A stretch of DNA of 64,000 nt from contig CM072523.1 in assembly GCA_036898135.1 (NCBI GenBank), positions 34,512,468 through 34,576,467 on the forward strand. Reading direction: 5' to 3'. Made by a program: the position numbers and the translations under genes. The first letter of the stretch is position 1. Each line of letters starts with the position of its first letter. Positions 21,901 through 37,100 of this stretch are shown piece after piece. A model generated the notes under the pieces. That model searched no databases, was not told the origin of the DNA, and saw nothing but the letters and a program-made list of their open reading frames with translations. Origin of the DNA: Oncomelania hupensis (lineage: Eukaryota > Mollusca > Gastropoda > Littorinimorpha > Pomatiopsidae).

Positions 21901-24900
21901 CAAACAAAACAAAATAACAACATCCCCATCAACAACAACCAATCAGAACCAAGCTTTTGAGTTTTAATAAAAGCAAACTTTCTTATACTAAAAAACGCAC
22001 ATCCAATTCTGATCGTCTACCTGACATTCTTGAAATTAAGTATTCAATATGAATATTTTATCCCCCCTAAAATTAACAACAACAACCAATTAATCTTCAA
22101 TGTCAAAATCAGGACACAGCCAGCCCTACAATTTGATTTCTGCTATAGTACCGATTTCATATGTAAAGCACTAACAGATATGTGACATTTTACATGCCAC
22201 TACTGAATATCCATGCTACAATTACATACTATTAATTATGTGTTCAGTCTGGTGAATATCAATAATATTATGCTCTGCACAGTGGATACATTTTAGTTTT
22301 TCTTTTCAGACTGCCCCACAAAAAGGCAAAACTATGAAAAGAGAACAATATACTGACCCAAACCTGGAAGCAGTGCGACTGTGGGCTCTGGAGGAAGGCC
22401 GTGATTTCTCCCCTCTGGCAGAGACTGGCCGTGATTTGACAGAAAGAGGCTGATAGTTGGCGGACCGTAACGTTAGAGGGGCAGTGGTTGGCGGTGGTGG
22501 TTTTTTGGTGGTGGCAGACTCTGCTGGTGGCTCTGGAGACACCTTGTCCAACAGTGTTTGAGTCCTAGCGGATAGCACCTGTTTGGACAATAAGATGAGG
22601 CCAACTATGTATGGCTGCATTTTCACCCAATGGTACAATACATGGAATTGGCTCATGACCCTGAGTTTGGCTACTGCCTTGAGTAACTCTTTGAGCTAGT
22701 AAAATAAAAAACTTACTTTACTTTTACAACATAAAATAGCTAGCTGCAATCATGTTTTATACTCTTGCATTTATGCACAAATGCATAAGTGCACACTACC
22801 AACCTTTGAAGTCTCCGTTGGTGGAGAGTGGTTGTGATTCCTGTCGACCTCCCCTGCATCCCCTGATTCTGCGGTGGTTGAGTGGTTCAAAACCTTGGTG
22901 CCCTCCCTTGATTTGGTGATGCGCTTGTTGGAATGCTTCTTAATCACCCGCGTCGTCTCACGTGACTTTGACAGTCGGCTCGCTTGCAAAGGAGAAAATT
23001 CGCTTGTGCTTTCTTCCATCTTTTCTTCCAATCTGAAAATATTATTTACATGCTAAAACACTTATAACATATAATTCGTAACTGTATGGTAGCTCTCAAA
23101 ATTGGCAGATGCGTTAAGATTCTATACATTTTTAAAAAAAAGCTAAGTGTCTTTGGGAGAAAACACTTGCATGACTGAGTAGATTTTAAAACAGTTGTAA
23201 ATGGTAAGTTTTAATGGATAAAAAATATTACACTGCATGACCAACCTTGGCTAGATCTGTGTTTGATTCCTTGTACAACACGTTGTGTCCTAGAACGTCA
23301 TACACAATTTGACTATTAATTGCATGATTCCTTGACTATCCTATCCTATGATATCCTATCCCATAACTCGGAGGTCGTAGGGGCACCACAGATGATAGTT
23401 TAACCAGCGTACTCCATCTTTCCCTGTCCTCAGCAGCCCTGATGGCTTTGCTCAGTGTCAAACCAGTCCATTCTCGAATGTTGTCCTCCCACCTCTTTTT
23501 CGGTCTCCCTCTTCTTCTACCTCCTTGCACTGTGCCTTGCAGGATGGTCTTTGCAAGACCTGATGATCTGGTGACGTGGCCATACCATCGGAGTTTCCGT
23601 TTTTTCACCACTGTGAGCAGGTGTTGTCCAATGGCTTGTGTGATGGTCTTTCGGACTTTGTCGTTGGTGATGTGCTGGGTATAGGAAATGCCCAGAAGTC
23701 TTGACTAAATTTCCAATTATGGATTAAAATGTTCACAACTTAACCGTACAAAACAATTATGACCTCTGCAAAACTGACCTTGACTTTCGCTCCAGTTGCC
23801 ATGCATCCAAGCCCACTACTTCTTCCACACTGTATGATGATGACTCAGCACTCACAGATTTCTGATCCTTTGGCTGTAAACACCCAAGACACTGGGGTTA
23901 AATGTTGAGATATTTTAGATACGGAGAACTAATTGTAGATCCCCATGAAGGGATTGCATCACTGGCATATAATGAGAAATGCTGAGGGTTTGAAAAGCAC
24001 AAACTTCCGTGCATCATACCAAATAATAATAATAATAATAATCTTTATACAGCGTGATTCCCAGTAAAAACAAGCTCAAAGTGCATGAAATCATTACTAA
24101 AACATATATATATATATAATTAAAGCAAACAGTGATAAAAACAGTTTCAGCTAGAGGTTCTTCTGTATGGATGTACCCTCTCCTCCCACCCCATATATTC
24201 ATTGTTTGAAATCAGATAATGACCAAAGCACTCACAGAGTCAGAAACGTCGATGATGGTGAGCCTCATGGCGCCAGAAACCTGACCGCTGCTGTGGGGTG
24301 ATGATGACGTCATGGCCTCATACAAAGACTGGAAATCCACATGCTCTTCTGTAGACAAATGTAAAATTTGGGATATATACGCTCGATCATGTCAAAACTT
24401 GTCGATGACCTGTACATTTGTCAAATCAACCAGCTACTTAGATTCATTAAAACTATTCAACAGAGCAAAGCAGTACAAACTTTTTTTTAATAAAACAGCT
24501 CAACAGCAACAAAGGCAACGTGAAAACAATTAAACCTAATTCTTGATATTACTATTTTAAAATGACACAAAACAATTACTTCAGAGTCAGAATCTTGTTC
24601 AAGAGGTACACTTTGCTCCAGGCCAAATCATAAAGCAAGCTTAAGTTTTCCATAGATAAAGACGTAAGCTTGCTTTTGTTGTTGATGTTGTTGTTATTGT
24701 TGTTGTTAAAATGTTATTGTTGTTTTTTTATCAGAAATTTAAAAAAAATTTAGCATTCATTAATACTAACCTTGGCTTGCACACTGCATTTTTAGTAGGC
24801 TTTTAAGGTAAGATATAAAGGTTAAAATCTAAAATCAAACCTTCATTATCGTTGAATTCTGTATGGCCAAGTCGAGATGAAAGTTGGTCTGTATGCTCTG

Positions 24901-25693
24901 AACTTCCACTGCCACTTCCCAGCATCCTTCCCCCTAGTTGAGGAATATCCGTGCGACGATGCTTCTTCAGCATGAGGCGTTCGGCGTAAGAGAGAGAGTT
25001 CTTGCTGGGTTTGACATAGGGCATGGCTTTCAGTGCGGAATCTGCTGTGCTGGTTGAGTGTTCTGTTGTAGCCACTGTTGGAAAGAAGCAACATATGATT
25101 GTGTAATTTAATAATTTAATTAAAAATTAAACAAATTCCCCAAAGGAGCGTAGATAAATGTGACATTACTGAAAACAAAAGCAGAAATGTAACAAGTGTC
25201 AGTACAGTTCATATACCCATTATGAACTTCAAATTACCAGACTTGCTTTACCCGAACCACTTATATATGCTATTACAATAGTCAGAATGTATACAAACTG
25301 ACGTTGTCAATGCAGCACTATAGGTTCAGTCTATTTGCAACACAAGTAGCTCATTTTGTTGACTTGCAGAACGATTGAGAGTTGTCCAATCAGTCGTCCA
25401 TTTTCCCTCACTACATCAAAGTTATGATTGCAATACTGTCACCCACCAGGCAATTTCTCAGGTGAGGAAGCATAAACTCTAGCTCTTAGTGGTGGCGATT
25501 GGTTTGCCCCAGACTTGGCAACGCTGTCTCCTTGCCTCCAAGCTATGAGAGCCTTCTGGAAAGATGCTGCACTGTCATCCTCATTGTAGGCTCCATCCAG
25601 CAGTGAGTGTCCGTTCATAGGCACTGAGGATTCTGGTGAATGGGAGTTCTGCGAGCTGCTGGGTCCTGACGGCCCATAACGGTCTGCCTGCTG

Positions 25694-25776
<83 letters not shown>

Positions 25777-27153
25777 TATCATCATCATCATCATCATCAA
25801 TATCATCAACTGAGTGTGGCTAATAAGAAAAATTAAAGAAACTGAAGCGTTCCTATCATAAAGCAATTACAGAAAAACAAGCTTGCAGCATTTTCTTGTG
25901 TTTTTGTGTGTGCTTAAGTCTATTGTTAAAAAATCATTATTGCTTAATGTTTACCTGATAAAATGCATTTCCAGATGAGGCACCACTACTAGCAGTTGAC
26001 CTGAAATGAAAAAAAAAGCACAAAAAAACCAGCAACAATGACCACTATTGCCACCATACCATTGAGAACACGTGTACATGCATAATTATATCAGACATTA
26101 TAAATACAGAATGGTATATATGTGCAAGTATTCTTACAGTTTGACAAAGCATGCACAGTGCATAATGCTGGCTTCAGGGAACTGATGTTTTCAACGCCTT
26201 CTCAAATTAGCCTTTACAGTTCATTCTCTTTGACAGACAAATGGGAAGTTGTTTTACAAGAACAGCGCTGCAGTTGAACAAGTGTGAAGTGCCATTTTTA
26301 AAAATTCTTGTTAGTGTTGCATGCTTATCGGCTTGCCAAAGGAAGTTAATGCCATAGGATAAGTCAAAACTGTTGCTTACCGTGAACTTAGTGGACCCGA
26401 TGTTCTTGGGGACATATGGCGTGGTCCTGTCATCTGCAATGGGAAAATAAAAACAGAATAAATAAAACAAGTTCAGTCAACATGAACGAGAGTGTCGATG
26501 TGTGCAGGAATAATTCTTATGATGTATAGTTTCCTTCTAATTACGGGGATTACTTTGTGCAGCGATTTCAATGTATTAACATAATCATAATAAACATAGT
26601 TTTCTCCCTTCTTTGCACAAACTCTGATTGAGCTACATCCACTCAAAAAAGGCAATTCCAAAATTGATGTGAACTTGAATTCAGCGTGCAAGGAACAATG
26701 CATTCTTTTTTTTATTGTAGCAATGCCCATTTTGTCCTCAATAAAGAAGATTCCCTAAGTGTTCTAACTTATGAGCTGTTCGTGATCCGTTTCAAACTAA
26801 CACACTTACGTGAAGAGGAATACTGCGGTGTCGTTTCAAAGCTCCTTTCAGGTGGAAGGCGGCAAAACAACCAGCGCAGTAGTTCTCAGAACACTGAACA
26901 CATGTCTGAAACACATACAGTGATACAGTTCTGTGTTTAAAAACAAACAAACATACAAACAAACAACAGCAACACAAAAAATAAGCATGTCGATCAGGGC
27001 ACCAGCAAATTATACCAGCAGCATGTCACTGGTTGATTCTCGCATGCAGGTATAGACACAGGTAAAAATAAAATATTAAATAATAACTATAGCTCATCAC
27101 ACTGAGCATACTATAGTACCTTGGGTGTTAGCAATATATGTATTATACACCTC

Positions 27154-27185
<32 letters not shown>

Positions 27186-30100
27186 AAATAATAATAAGAA
27201 TACAGGAATTTATATATAATGCCTACAAACAACACAATTATCAGTTTCACAAACACAGAAGCAAAGTGGTTGGAGATAAATTATTCAATTTTACTTACCA
27301 GCTAAAAACCATTTTTCAAACAAATTCTGCCGTGAACTGACAAAACCGAGCAAGTCCACAAAACCTACTTTCGAGAAAATCGACGTTTTGTGTTGCGCTA
27401 TATTACGCGATCGTTTTTGGAAGTTTAAGGGCATATTATAATGCAATTCCTCGATTTAAGAGTGCGTACCTTGAATGTTAAAGAAATGTTTGATAGATTT
27501 GATGTTTTAAGACTATTTGTGGACTTGCTTTGTTTTGTCAGATTATTCTTGAGATAGATCTTTGATGAGAACATGACAAAACCAAGCAAGTCACCCGCTT
27601 GGTTTTGTCAGTTTATTTTTGAATTAAATCCTTGTTAAAAAAATTCACAAAACCAAGTAAGTCAAATCCGCTTGGTTTTGTCAGTTTATTATTAAGTAAA
27701 TCCTTGTTTTCAAAATTCACCAAACCAAGTAAGTCCCATAGGCCGTTTCGTTTCTTTGTTAAAAAGTCTGACGAGATGAGTCACATAAGTTGGGTTTTGT
27801 AAGATGTGGGTGCGGCAGTTACAGTGAGTGTATATGTGTGCCTGTTTATTGTTTTTAGCCATTCTTCACTTAATATTTCTGGGTTGGTATGCAGGAGTCA
27901 TGGGTTTTTTTGCTCTCCCTTCAAAATAATATTAGATGCAGCCAATTTAATTTTAAAAATACAAAACTATTTTCTTTTCAGTTTCCTATTGTAGCAATCT
28001 TCCTGCCTTTACACCACGTGTATGTCTTGTATTTTGTTGCCCTTGTTGTGTGTCTGTAATATATTTGTTGCTGTTTGTTTGTGGGTTCGGGCACTGAATA
28101 GAATAGGCCCAACGTTTCCCGGCGTGTCGTAAGAGGCGACTAACAGGGGTAATGTTTGCACAGCATCACTGGGCGAAAGTCTTCTACACAGAAGTCACCG
28201 GCCAGGGCGAGGAACCTCACGTTGCTACAGGTTCAACGACCACGTGCTCCGGGCCAAGGCGAGCCACACTGTATTCGTGGATTTCGGCTGTGCCCAACAG
28301 CCTGGAGAGGATTGGGCACCGCCAGGTCCTTTTTTGCCCAAGACACACTACATGCATGATGACACTATCCACTAATTCCATACCGAATAGGTCGTCGCCC
28401 GGCTCAAGGACCGCGCCTTCCGTTGGCCACCAGGGCGGAGGTGTTAAGTATGCTACTGATGGACAATTTAGCAAGATCCGCACGAGAAACAACATCGTCA
28501 TAGGAACCTTGAATGTCAGGACCCTAACTGCGGAAGGAAAATTAGAAGAACTGGCCCACGAGTTGGACCGCTATCGATGGAACGTTCTAGGCATTAGCGA
28601 TCTGCGCTGGAAAGGCCTAGGTGAAACAACGACAGACAAAGGCCACAAGCTCTATTTCAGCGGTAGAGATGACAGGCACGAACACGCGTTGGATTCTTGG
28701 TCCACAAGAACATTCTAGCCAGTGTCATGGGTTGCCGCCCAGTCTCCAGTAGACTCATTACCATCCGCCAGAGAGCAGCCCCTTTCAACATCACCATCAT
28801 CCAGACCTATGCCCCAACATCAGACTATGACGACAGCGAAGTGGAGGATTTTTATGAAAATCTACAGGCGGTCCTTGACCAAGTGCCGAAGAAGGACATA
28901 GTCATAGTGCAAGGCGACTGGAATGCGAAGGTTGGCCAAGATGCGCACCACAACTGGGGAGACACATGTGGACCCCACTGCAACAACGAGACAAATGACA
29001 GGGGTCTGAGATTCTTGGAGTTTGCCAGATACAACAATCTGGTACTGGCAAACACGCTTGGTCTCCACAAAAACTCCAGACGATGGACATGGCACAGTCC
29101 TGGGGGTGGGGGGGGAGGAGGAGCATCACAACCAAATAGACTACATCATGGACAAGAAACGCTTCAGATCAAGCATCAACATTGGCAGGACACGCACTTT
29201 TCCAGGAGCAGACATCGGAAGTGACCACGATCTCTTGAGGATGTCTTTCCGGCTCCACTTGAAGAGAGTAAATACTGCACTAGACTGAAGTTCGACCTGG
29301 ACAAACTGCAAGACCCGGAGGTGGCAGAACTATTTCAGGCCACAATTGAAGGGAAATTTGCACCACTGCTCATTTTGGGGGCTGGTGAAGTAGATGTCAA
29401 CACCATGACCACCACCTTCAACTCAGCTGTGCCAGATGCCGCCACTGAGATCCTTGGCAAGCACCGACCAAAGAAAAAGCCGTGGATCACACCTGAACTT
29501 TTGGATCTGTGTGATAAACGAAGAGAGATTAAAAAAAAAGAAAGAAAAAGAACACCTCACAGATGTCTACCGAAAAATCAACAATGACATCCGAAAAGGC
29601 ATGCGCACAGCAAAGGAGAACTGGATAGAAGATCAATGCCAGGAAATAGAGAACAGTCTGAACAAGAACAACAGCAAGAAGGCCTACCAGACTGTAAAGC
29701 GGCTGACAAGTTTCAAACAGCCCAAAGTCTCAACGATCCAAAGCAAGTCTGGCATATGCCTTACAGAAGAACAAGAAGTCTTGGACAGATGGACAGAGTA
29801 CTGCTCTGACCTTTACAACCATACACCAAATGGAGACCCATCAGTTCTAGCACGTCCCGAGAACAGAGAAGAAGAAATCCTCCCAATTCTCCGGGAAGAA
29901 GTTGAGGCAGCAGTGCAATCGCTAAAGAAAGGGAAGTCAGCGGGAGTGGTCAGCATACCCGTGGAACTTCTACAAGCAGGAGGAGAAGCGATGATTGATG
30001 CCTTCACCATTATATGTAACAAGATCTGGCAGAGTGGAGAGTGGCCTATACCATGGGCCCAGTCGCTTGTCATCACTCTTCCCAAAAAAAGGTAACCTCC

Positions 30101-32980
30101 AGGAGCGTGAAAATTACCGCACCGTCAGCCTCATCATCCATCCCAGCAAGGTCCTCCTGAAAATATTACTCAACAGGTTGAAACCCCAAGCTGAACAAAT
30201 CATAGCTGAAGAACAAGCAGGATTCAGGGCAGGGCGAAGTACCACTGAACAGATTTTCAACCTCAGAATAATCTGTGAGAAATACCAACAGCACCAACAA
30301 CATCTATATCATGTGTTCATATACTCCAAGAAAACGTTTGACCGAGTCTGGCATGCAGCTCTATGGGCAACAATGAAAGCGTACAACATCAGACCTAAAA
30401 TTATTGAAGTCATCAAAAACCTGTATGACAAGGCTACCAGTGCAGTCCTCCACAACAGTGCCATCGGGAACTGGTTCAGAACAACAATCGGTGTGCGTCA
30501 AGGATGCCTACTCTCTCCAACACCCTTCAACATCTTCCTAGAGCACATCATGTCAGATGCTCTTGCAGATCACGAAGGCACAGTCAGCATAGGGGGTAGA
30601 GCAATCTCCAATCTTCGTTTTGCGGATGACATTGATGGATTGGCTGGAGAGGAACAAGAACTTGAACAGCTGGTACAGAGGATTGACACCACCTCCAAAG
30701 CTTGTGGAATTGAAATAAGTGCAGAGAAGACCGAAATGATGACCAACAACACCAATGGCATCAACACGGACATCAAACTCCAAGGCCAATCCCTCAACAC
30801 AGTGCATAGCTTCAAATATTTAGGAGCCATTGTATCAGACAATGGGTCCCGACAGGAAGTCCTCTCCAGGATCGCACAAACAACTACTGCCCTGACAAGG
30901 TTGAAGCCATTTGGAAAGACAGGACCATCATTCTACATTCCAAAGTAATGCTGCTGCGCTCCCTTGTCATCTCCATCTTCCTATATGCTTGCGAAGCATG
31001 GACCCTCAAAGCAGATCTCCCAGGAAGAATACAAAGCATGGAGATGAGGTGCTACAGAAGACTTCTGATTTTCCTATACCTAACACATCACCAACGACGA
31101 AGTGCGACAGACCATCACACAAGCCATTGGACAACACGATGACCTGCTCACAGTGGTGAAGAAATAGGAAACTCTGATGGTATGGCCACGTCACCAGATC
31201 ATCAGGCCTTGCAAAGACTATTCTACAAGGCACAGTGCAAGGGGGTAGAAGAAGAGGGAGACCGAAAAAGAGGTGGGAGGACAACATTCGAGAATGGACT
31301 GGTTTGCCACTGAGCGAAGCCATCAGGGCTGCTGAGGACAGAGAAAGATGGAGTATGCTGGTTAAACGATCATCTGTGGTGCTCCTACGACCTCAGGGTT
31401 ACGGGACAGGATAGGATAGGATAGGATAGGATTGTTTGTTAATTTCCACACCTCGTGGAAGTTGCCGCGTAGGCGGAAGATCTACAGGATCCTTCATGGT
31501 GGGCAGGAAAGTACATGAAGAAAACTCTTTTTCAAAAAGCCGAACACGTCCTTTGCTGACCGAAATTTCGTCATCATTTTCACAGGAAAATAATATTGCA
31601 CAGCAGCAATAACATGGATTCTCACTGGTCCACTTTATCTTAAGGCGCTTTCTCATTGGTCGGGAGGACTTACTTTTCTTTGTCAGATTATTGTAGAAAA
31701 TGACGTCATCATGCCAACTCGAGCATCAGCCAGAGGTTCGCCGAAACAAAATCGCAGCGGACTTGCTTGGTTTTATCAGTTTATTCCCCCACTTAAAATT
31801 TTTTTAACAAGGACTTACTCTATGATATCTCCAAATCTAAACATAGTTCGGATTTGATTTTTACAGGTAAGATGCGTCATTCTCTTGCAAGTTTGATGGC
31901 GCAAAAAACTCATTTTCGACCTTAGGTGGACTTACTCGGTTTTGTCAAATCACGGCAGAATTATTACCAAAATATATAGAAATTAGACCATTGCCATTCA
32001 GCAACTGAAATAAAAAGGATCAAAGTTCCATAATTCACTTACTAAGGAAGCAGGACGATCTTCACACTGCCCACACTTATAAGCTCCTTTGCCTCTGTTG
32101 TCCTTGGAGGCATGGCCTACATCGGCTCGAGGACTTCGTTGAGCGATATATTTCATTGTTCCTGGACCTGACTCTCGCACAGGTAAATCTGAAAAAAGTC
32201 AAGTTAATTTAAAAATATAAAGAAGTATTTTATTTTAGGAACATTTCCATTAATTTTCAAACAATTAAAACAGCATTTATAAACAATAAGTTCTTGTTTA
32301 TTTCATCGAAAAAAAAAAAAAAAAAGCATGAGCACAATAAATTTAGCTAACTGACCATTATCAAGCCAAAGTGTCATGAATCTTCAAATTATCGAAACAG
32401 AAAATCATTATTCAGTAAAAACAGGTAATCAATGTTTAGAATAAATGCTTTTCTGTTACAATACACCAAGGCTTTTACATTATAAAATGTATCACTCAGG
32501 GGATTGTACTATATAAAAAGTGATGTGTATGTACAGCTACTCGGTTGCATCCCTTGATGTTGTCATGAAAACCACGTTGGTAATATACATAGCTGCATCA
32601 ATATCACGTCTTTAGGGCAGCATTTAAAAATCATCAAAACGTCTTTTTAAAGTTTATATTGTGTTTTTATATGACAATAGGTTGCTTACAGTTTTAAACA
32701 AAATAATACTGATTTTGTGTTGTTTCACTTGTATGAAACTCCCTTGGGAAGTCTGGAATCATGCATTGCAAGGAAACTCATAGGGAGTAGTTGAAAGATT
32801 TATTATTCCATCTAGCCTTAATTTAATCCCGATGCATATTAAGAGGGATATTATTGGATCAGAATGCTTTTTGGTGGTTTTGTTATGTTTTGTTGGGTGT
32901 TTGTTTTAAGGGTGAGTTTTGTTGTGCTCTTGGTATGTGTGTGTGTGCGTTGTTGATTTTGTAATGGTAGGGAGGGGATG

Positions 32981-33013
<33 letters not shown>

Positions 33014-33061
33014 TAGAGGGGGTGGAGGGTTAAGGTAAAGACATTATGGAGTAGTGCAAAG

Positions 33062-33097
<36 letters not shown>

Positions 33098-33189
33098 AGA
33101 GAGGGGGTGGGGGGGCAAACAGGCAGACAGAGCAGGAAATAGAGAGAAGGGGGGAGGAGAGAGGTAAAAACATTAGGGAGTGGTGCAAA

Positions 33190-33225
<36 letters not shown>

Positions 33226-34058
33226 GGAGGGAGGGAGGGAGAGAGAGAGAGAGAGAGAGGGAGGGAGGGAGGGAGAGAGAGAGAGAGAGATTCAGAGAGA
33301 TTCACAATTTTATTGACGAGGCCTCCAGCCTGTTCGCCAAGAGGTCAAACACAAAAAACTATAATCATTGAAACAATGCCGGAAATAAACAAATAGGTGC
33401 TTAGCACCAATCACGCAAAATAAACATTTCAACTCATTTCCATGGAAAAGCAAAGTAACAGTGGAGCACTATTTCAAGACGATCGTTTGTGAGCGGACAT
33501 TGCATTGTTCGTCGCGTCTTTTTATAGCATAATAAATAAACATTGCTACGGATCTTGTAATATGTTTGTTATAATTTTGTAACAAAAAGTTTAGAGGTGG
33601 TTGATGTACATTTGTGTAATGTTTGGAAATATATTTATCTCTTAGATCATCATATTTAGGACAATACAAAAGAAAATGTATTTCATCTTCAATGTGGTTA
33701 CAAAATGGACAGTTATTGGACACATTACTATATCTTTTGTTTCCATTTATATCAATAACACCCAAACGGAACTTGACAAAAGAATTTCTAAATTTAATTA
33801 TCGTTATATCAGTGAAATATATTTCAGGCTGTAATAGTGATTTGAAAGAGCGGTAAGTAATATACCTATCGCTGTCTCTAAGCTTCGCAAACCAATCTTG
33901 ATTATAGCAATCTACCATACGTTGCTTCAAATGACGTAAAAATAATATTTCGTTGCCAGCTCCATTTAACCAAACCTCTGAAAAACCAAAATGATCCAGA
34001 CATTGTTTTATCATGTACACCCAATTTCTCGTGTCAAGCTGATTTGAAGGTTGTCTAA

Positions 34059-34121
<63 letters not shown>

Positions 34122-37100
34122 TAACGGATGAAAATGTATAATTGTAAATATTCGGCTGTATAATTAAAGATCCTTTTGGTTCCTAACAATTACAAAACCT
34201 AAAGAACACACAAAGCATCTAAATATAGCCTATTGATCTAGTAACTATAGCTTTATCAGCGACGTGTTTATTTCATTTGTGACGTCACAACGCACTTGGC
34301 CTTTCAACATTTTAGATTTCAACGCAGCAGACGACATATTACCATTCGGGGTGCTTGTTTCTTCTTTGAATTCCATGTTTGTTTGATAAAGTGACTAAAG
34401 TTGTGTGTTTAAGGTTACGGAATGTAATGCACTTTGTACTCCTCATAGAGTTATAAAGAGTGTGTGCGGATAAAATCCTTGAATACACTTTAAGAAATGT
34501 GGGAAAGGGCCACAAAAAAAAAAAGGTTTGAAAACAGAAATAGCCTACATAGCACAACTCACCCAAAGGTTCATCTCTTAGCACCTTCAGCGCCTTTTTC
34601 TTAGCTGATGACTGAAAGGGAAATAAAATATTTACTGGAAAACTCCAGAACGTGTCACACACCAGTATGTATACCTTTTCCCCAAATATATTAGCCAGTA
34701 ATCAATAATACATTTAAAACAGCCAGAGTATGTGCATACATATATATATACTGTGCATCAGTTTAATATGGATTTGCTTAGTAACTTAGTTTTAGACTGA
34801 AGGCTGCAGGTGGGCGTCTCGGGCGGCTTGAGTTAGATCCTGTATCGGCCAGCGCCTTGAGCAGCTCTTGAGCTGGAAAAGCGCTATATAAGAACGATTA
34901 AATAAATAAATAAATAAATAGACAATATGAACCTGTTAGAACAAAATACGCTTTATGCATAAGCAGCATCTAAACAATACGAACATGAGAGTTACAAGAC
35001 GCATGGATGGAGAGAGATCTTCAGTGAAGGAGGAGGAGAGGTGACATTGGGGATCTGTACAAATTTATAGTTACAGATATAGGGGTTACCTTTTCAGATT
35101 TGGCAGGTTTATCATTCAGCACTTCCGTGGCGTATGAATGTAGATTCCCTGAAGCTCCCCTGCCCCAAAATCCTCCACCTTGTCGTCTTAATAAAATAAA
35201 AATTTATACAAAGCAAGGATTAAGAATAGAATAATCATCTCATTGTAATAATTACTCTGTCGATGGACAGCCATAAAACAAAAAAAAGACTTCTAATTAT
35301 AACCATTTATTTCAAGTAGTCCTCAGTCCTTTTTTTCCCAACCATGCAATCATTACACTTTCAAAACATTTGAAGAACAATCAATTTACAACAAGTTGGA
35401 AGTGGCTTGATAGTATCAATAGTGCTTAATACAGACCTGGGTACCTTGCCATATTTCATGATAGTATTCCTAAGGATTCAAAACCAGATTTTAACAAATG
35501 TGACCAGATTTTCTACTGGCCCGCATGTGCAAATACGTACGGCATGAACATGTTTAACTGCACAATAAATAATGAATAACATGTACATTTATAATTACAC
35601 TGAAACAACAAAAGGCTTTAATACTGTAAGTGTATCTTACTTTACTTTGAGATGTTTGGGTTTTTTTGGTCTGAGGCAGCTTCTTTCTAAAATTACATTA
35701 AAATATTGTCCACAAGCACAGCCCTTAAACTTTGTATTGCTGCTGATGCAAACTGTATGCAGACTTAAGTTTATCAAGGTCTTCATTGCTAAAGTCTTGC
35801 TGGGGTGTTGTCTTCAACACTAAAATAGCTTCAAGTGTGTCACTGCCCAGCGAAGCTCTTTGAGATGTTGAATTTTTTCGGACACAACTGAATACACGTT
35901 CACAAGCTGCACTGCTGTGAGGTATTGTCATTATCCCCAACATAACACGTGCAAGCTGTTGAAGATCTTTGTGCTTCGTGCTGATCTTTATCCATTGGTC
36001 ATCGACCTTGGGACTGTCACAGATGCAATCCTTGATATCGGAAATTTGATATTTTGCAAACTGTTCCTCCAGCATCTCCACTGAAACTTCAGGTGGTACA
36101 AGGCATGGAAATCGTGCCAGAAAATATCTGAGGTCAGTGACAGAGGACTGTGTCTGACTAGCAGTATCCAAGACAACTGAATGCTTCAGGAGAGGGTCGG
36201 AGAGTGGTAGTTTTTGAAGCAAATAGGAACATGTAGCTTCAAAGTACGCCGGACAGAAGTGTAAAATTCTGCTAATTTGGTACTCTTCAGGTTGTTCTTC
36301 TCTGCATCAACAATGAATGATGCCAATGGTTCAGGTTGGTCAGTGCTTCTTTTCATGTTTGGTGTTTGCTTCTTGCAAAAATGGCGGTCGACAACGTGCA
36401 CACAGAGTGAAGGGGAAGTAACTCGTCAAAATAGACTTTTAACCCCAAAAAAAAAAAAAATTTTTTTAAAGGGTTGTTTCCGTATTTTAAGTATTTTAAG
36501 CGGATGGCCGTATGGCTGGTCGCCAAGTCGTACGAATACGGCGAAATACGGCGAGGTACCCAGGTCTGTTAATATACTGGCACGACACAAGCTGGCTGCA
36601 GGAAATATGTCTTCGGCAACATGGACATTTGATCTTGGCTTTAACAACAAACAATTTTTGAGACCGGTGGAGGGTGGCATTAATAGATATAGTATCATAT
36701 AAAAGCTTTTCTTTGAGCTGACTATATTAGTATTGAGAAAAAAAAATTATCAACTGGATTCTATTTGTTTTAAAGTCTAAAAATAGGATGAAGATCTGGG
36801 AATATATAAAACTTACTCTCTCAGTTCCTTTTCTCTATCCATGGCCATCTTCAGCTCCCTCAGTCTCTCCTCCATCTTCCTGTTGTCCTGTTCCAGCTTC
36901 TTTGTCGTTTCTTTGGCATGTCGGATGTTTCTGCACAACAGCAATCAAACAGGACAGATGAGACAATTTTATTACAGCATCTTTCTTTTTTTTGGGGGGG
37001 TGGGGGTGGGGGTGGGGTGGGGGTGGAGGTGGGGTGGGTGGTGGAGGTGGGGTGGGTGGTGGATTGGAGGGTGGGGGTTGGGGCGGGATAGTGTGGGGAT

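Noticed and set aside
28152..30948. Several long open frames that could be annotated as host genes (endonuclease, reverse transcriptase)
   Set aside because: They are consecutive frame-shifted parts of one RTE-like LINE with a (GGATA)n tail, repeated three more times in the window.
33030..33371. Ser/Leu and Arg/Glu repeat frames
   Set aside because: Artefacts of the (GA)n tract.
36277..36702. 141-codon frame on the plus strand
   Set aside because: It is antisense to the hAT transposase remnant and covers the element's right terminal repeat; no domain is recognisable.
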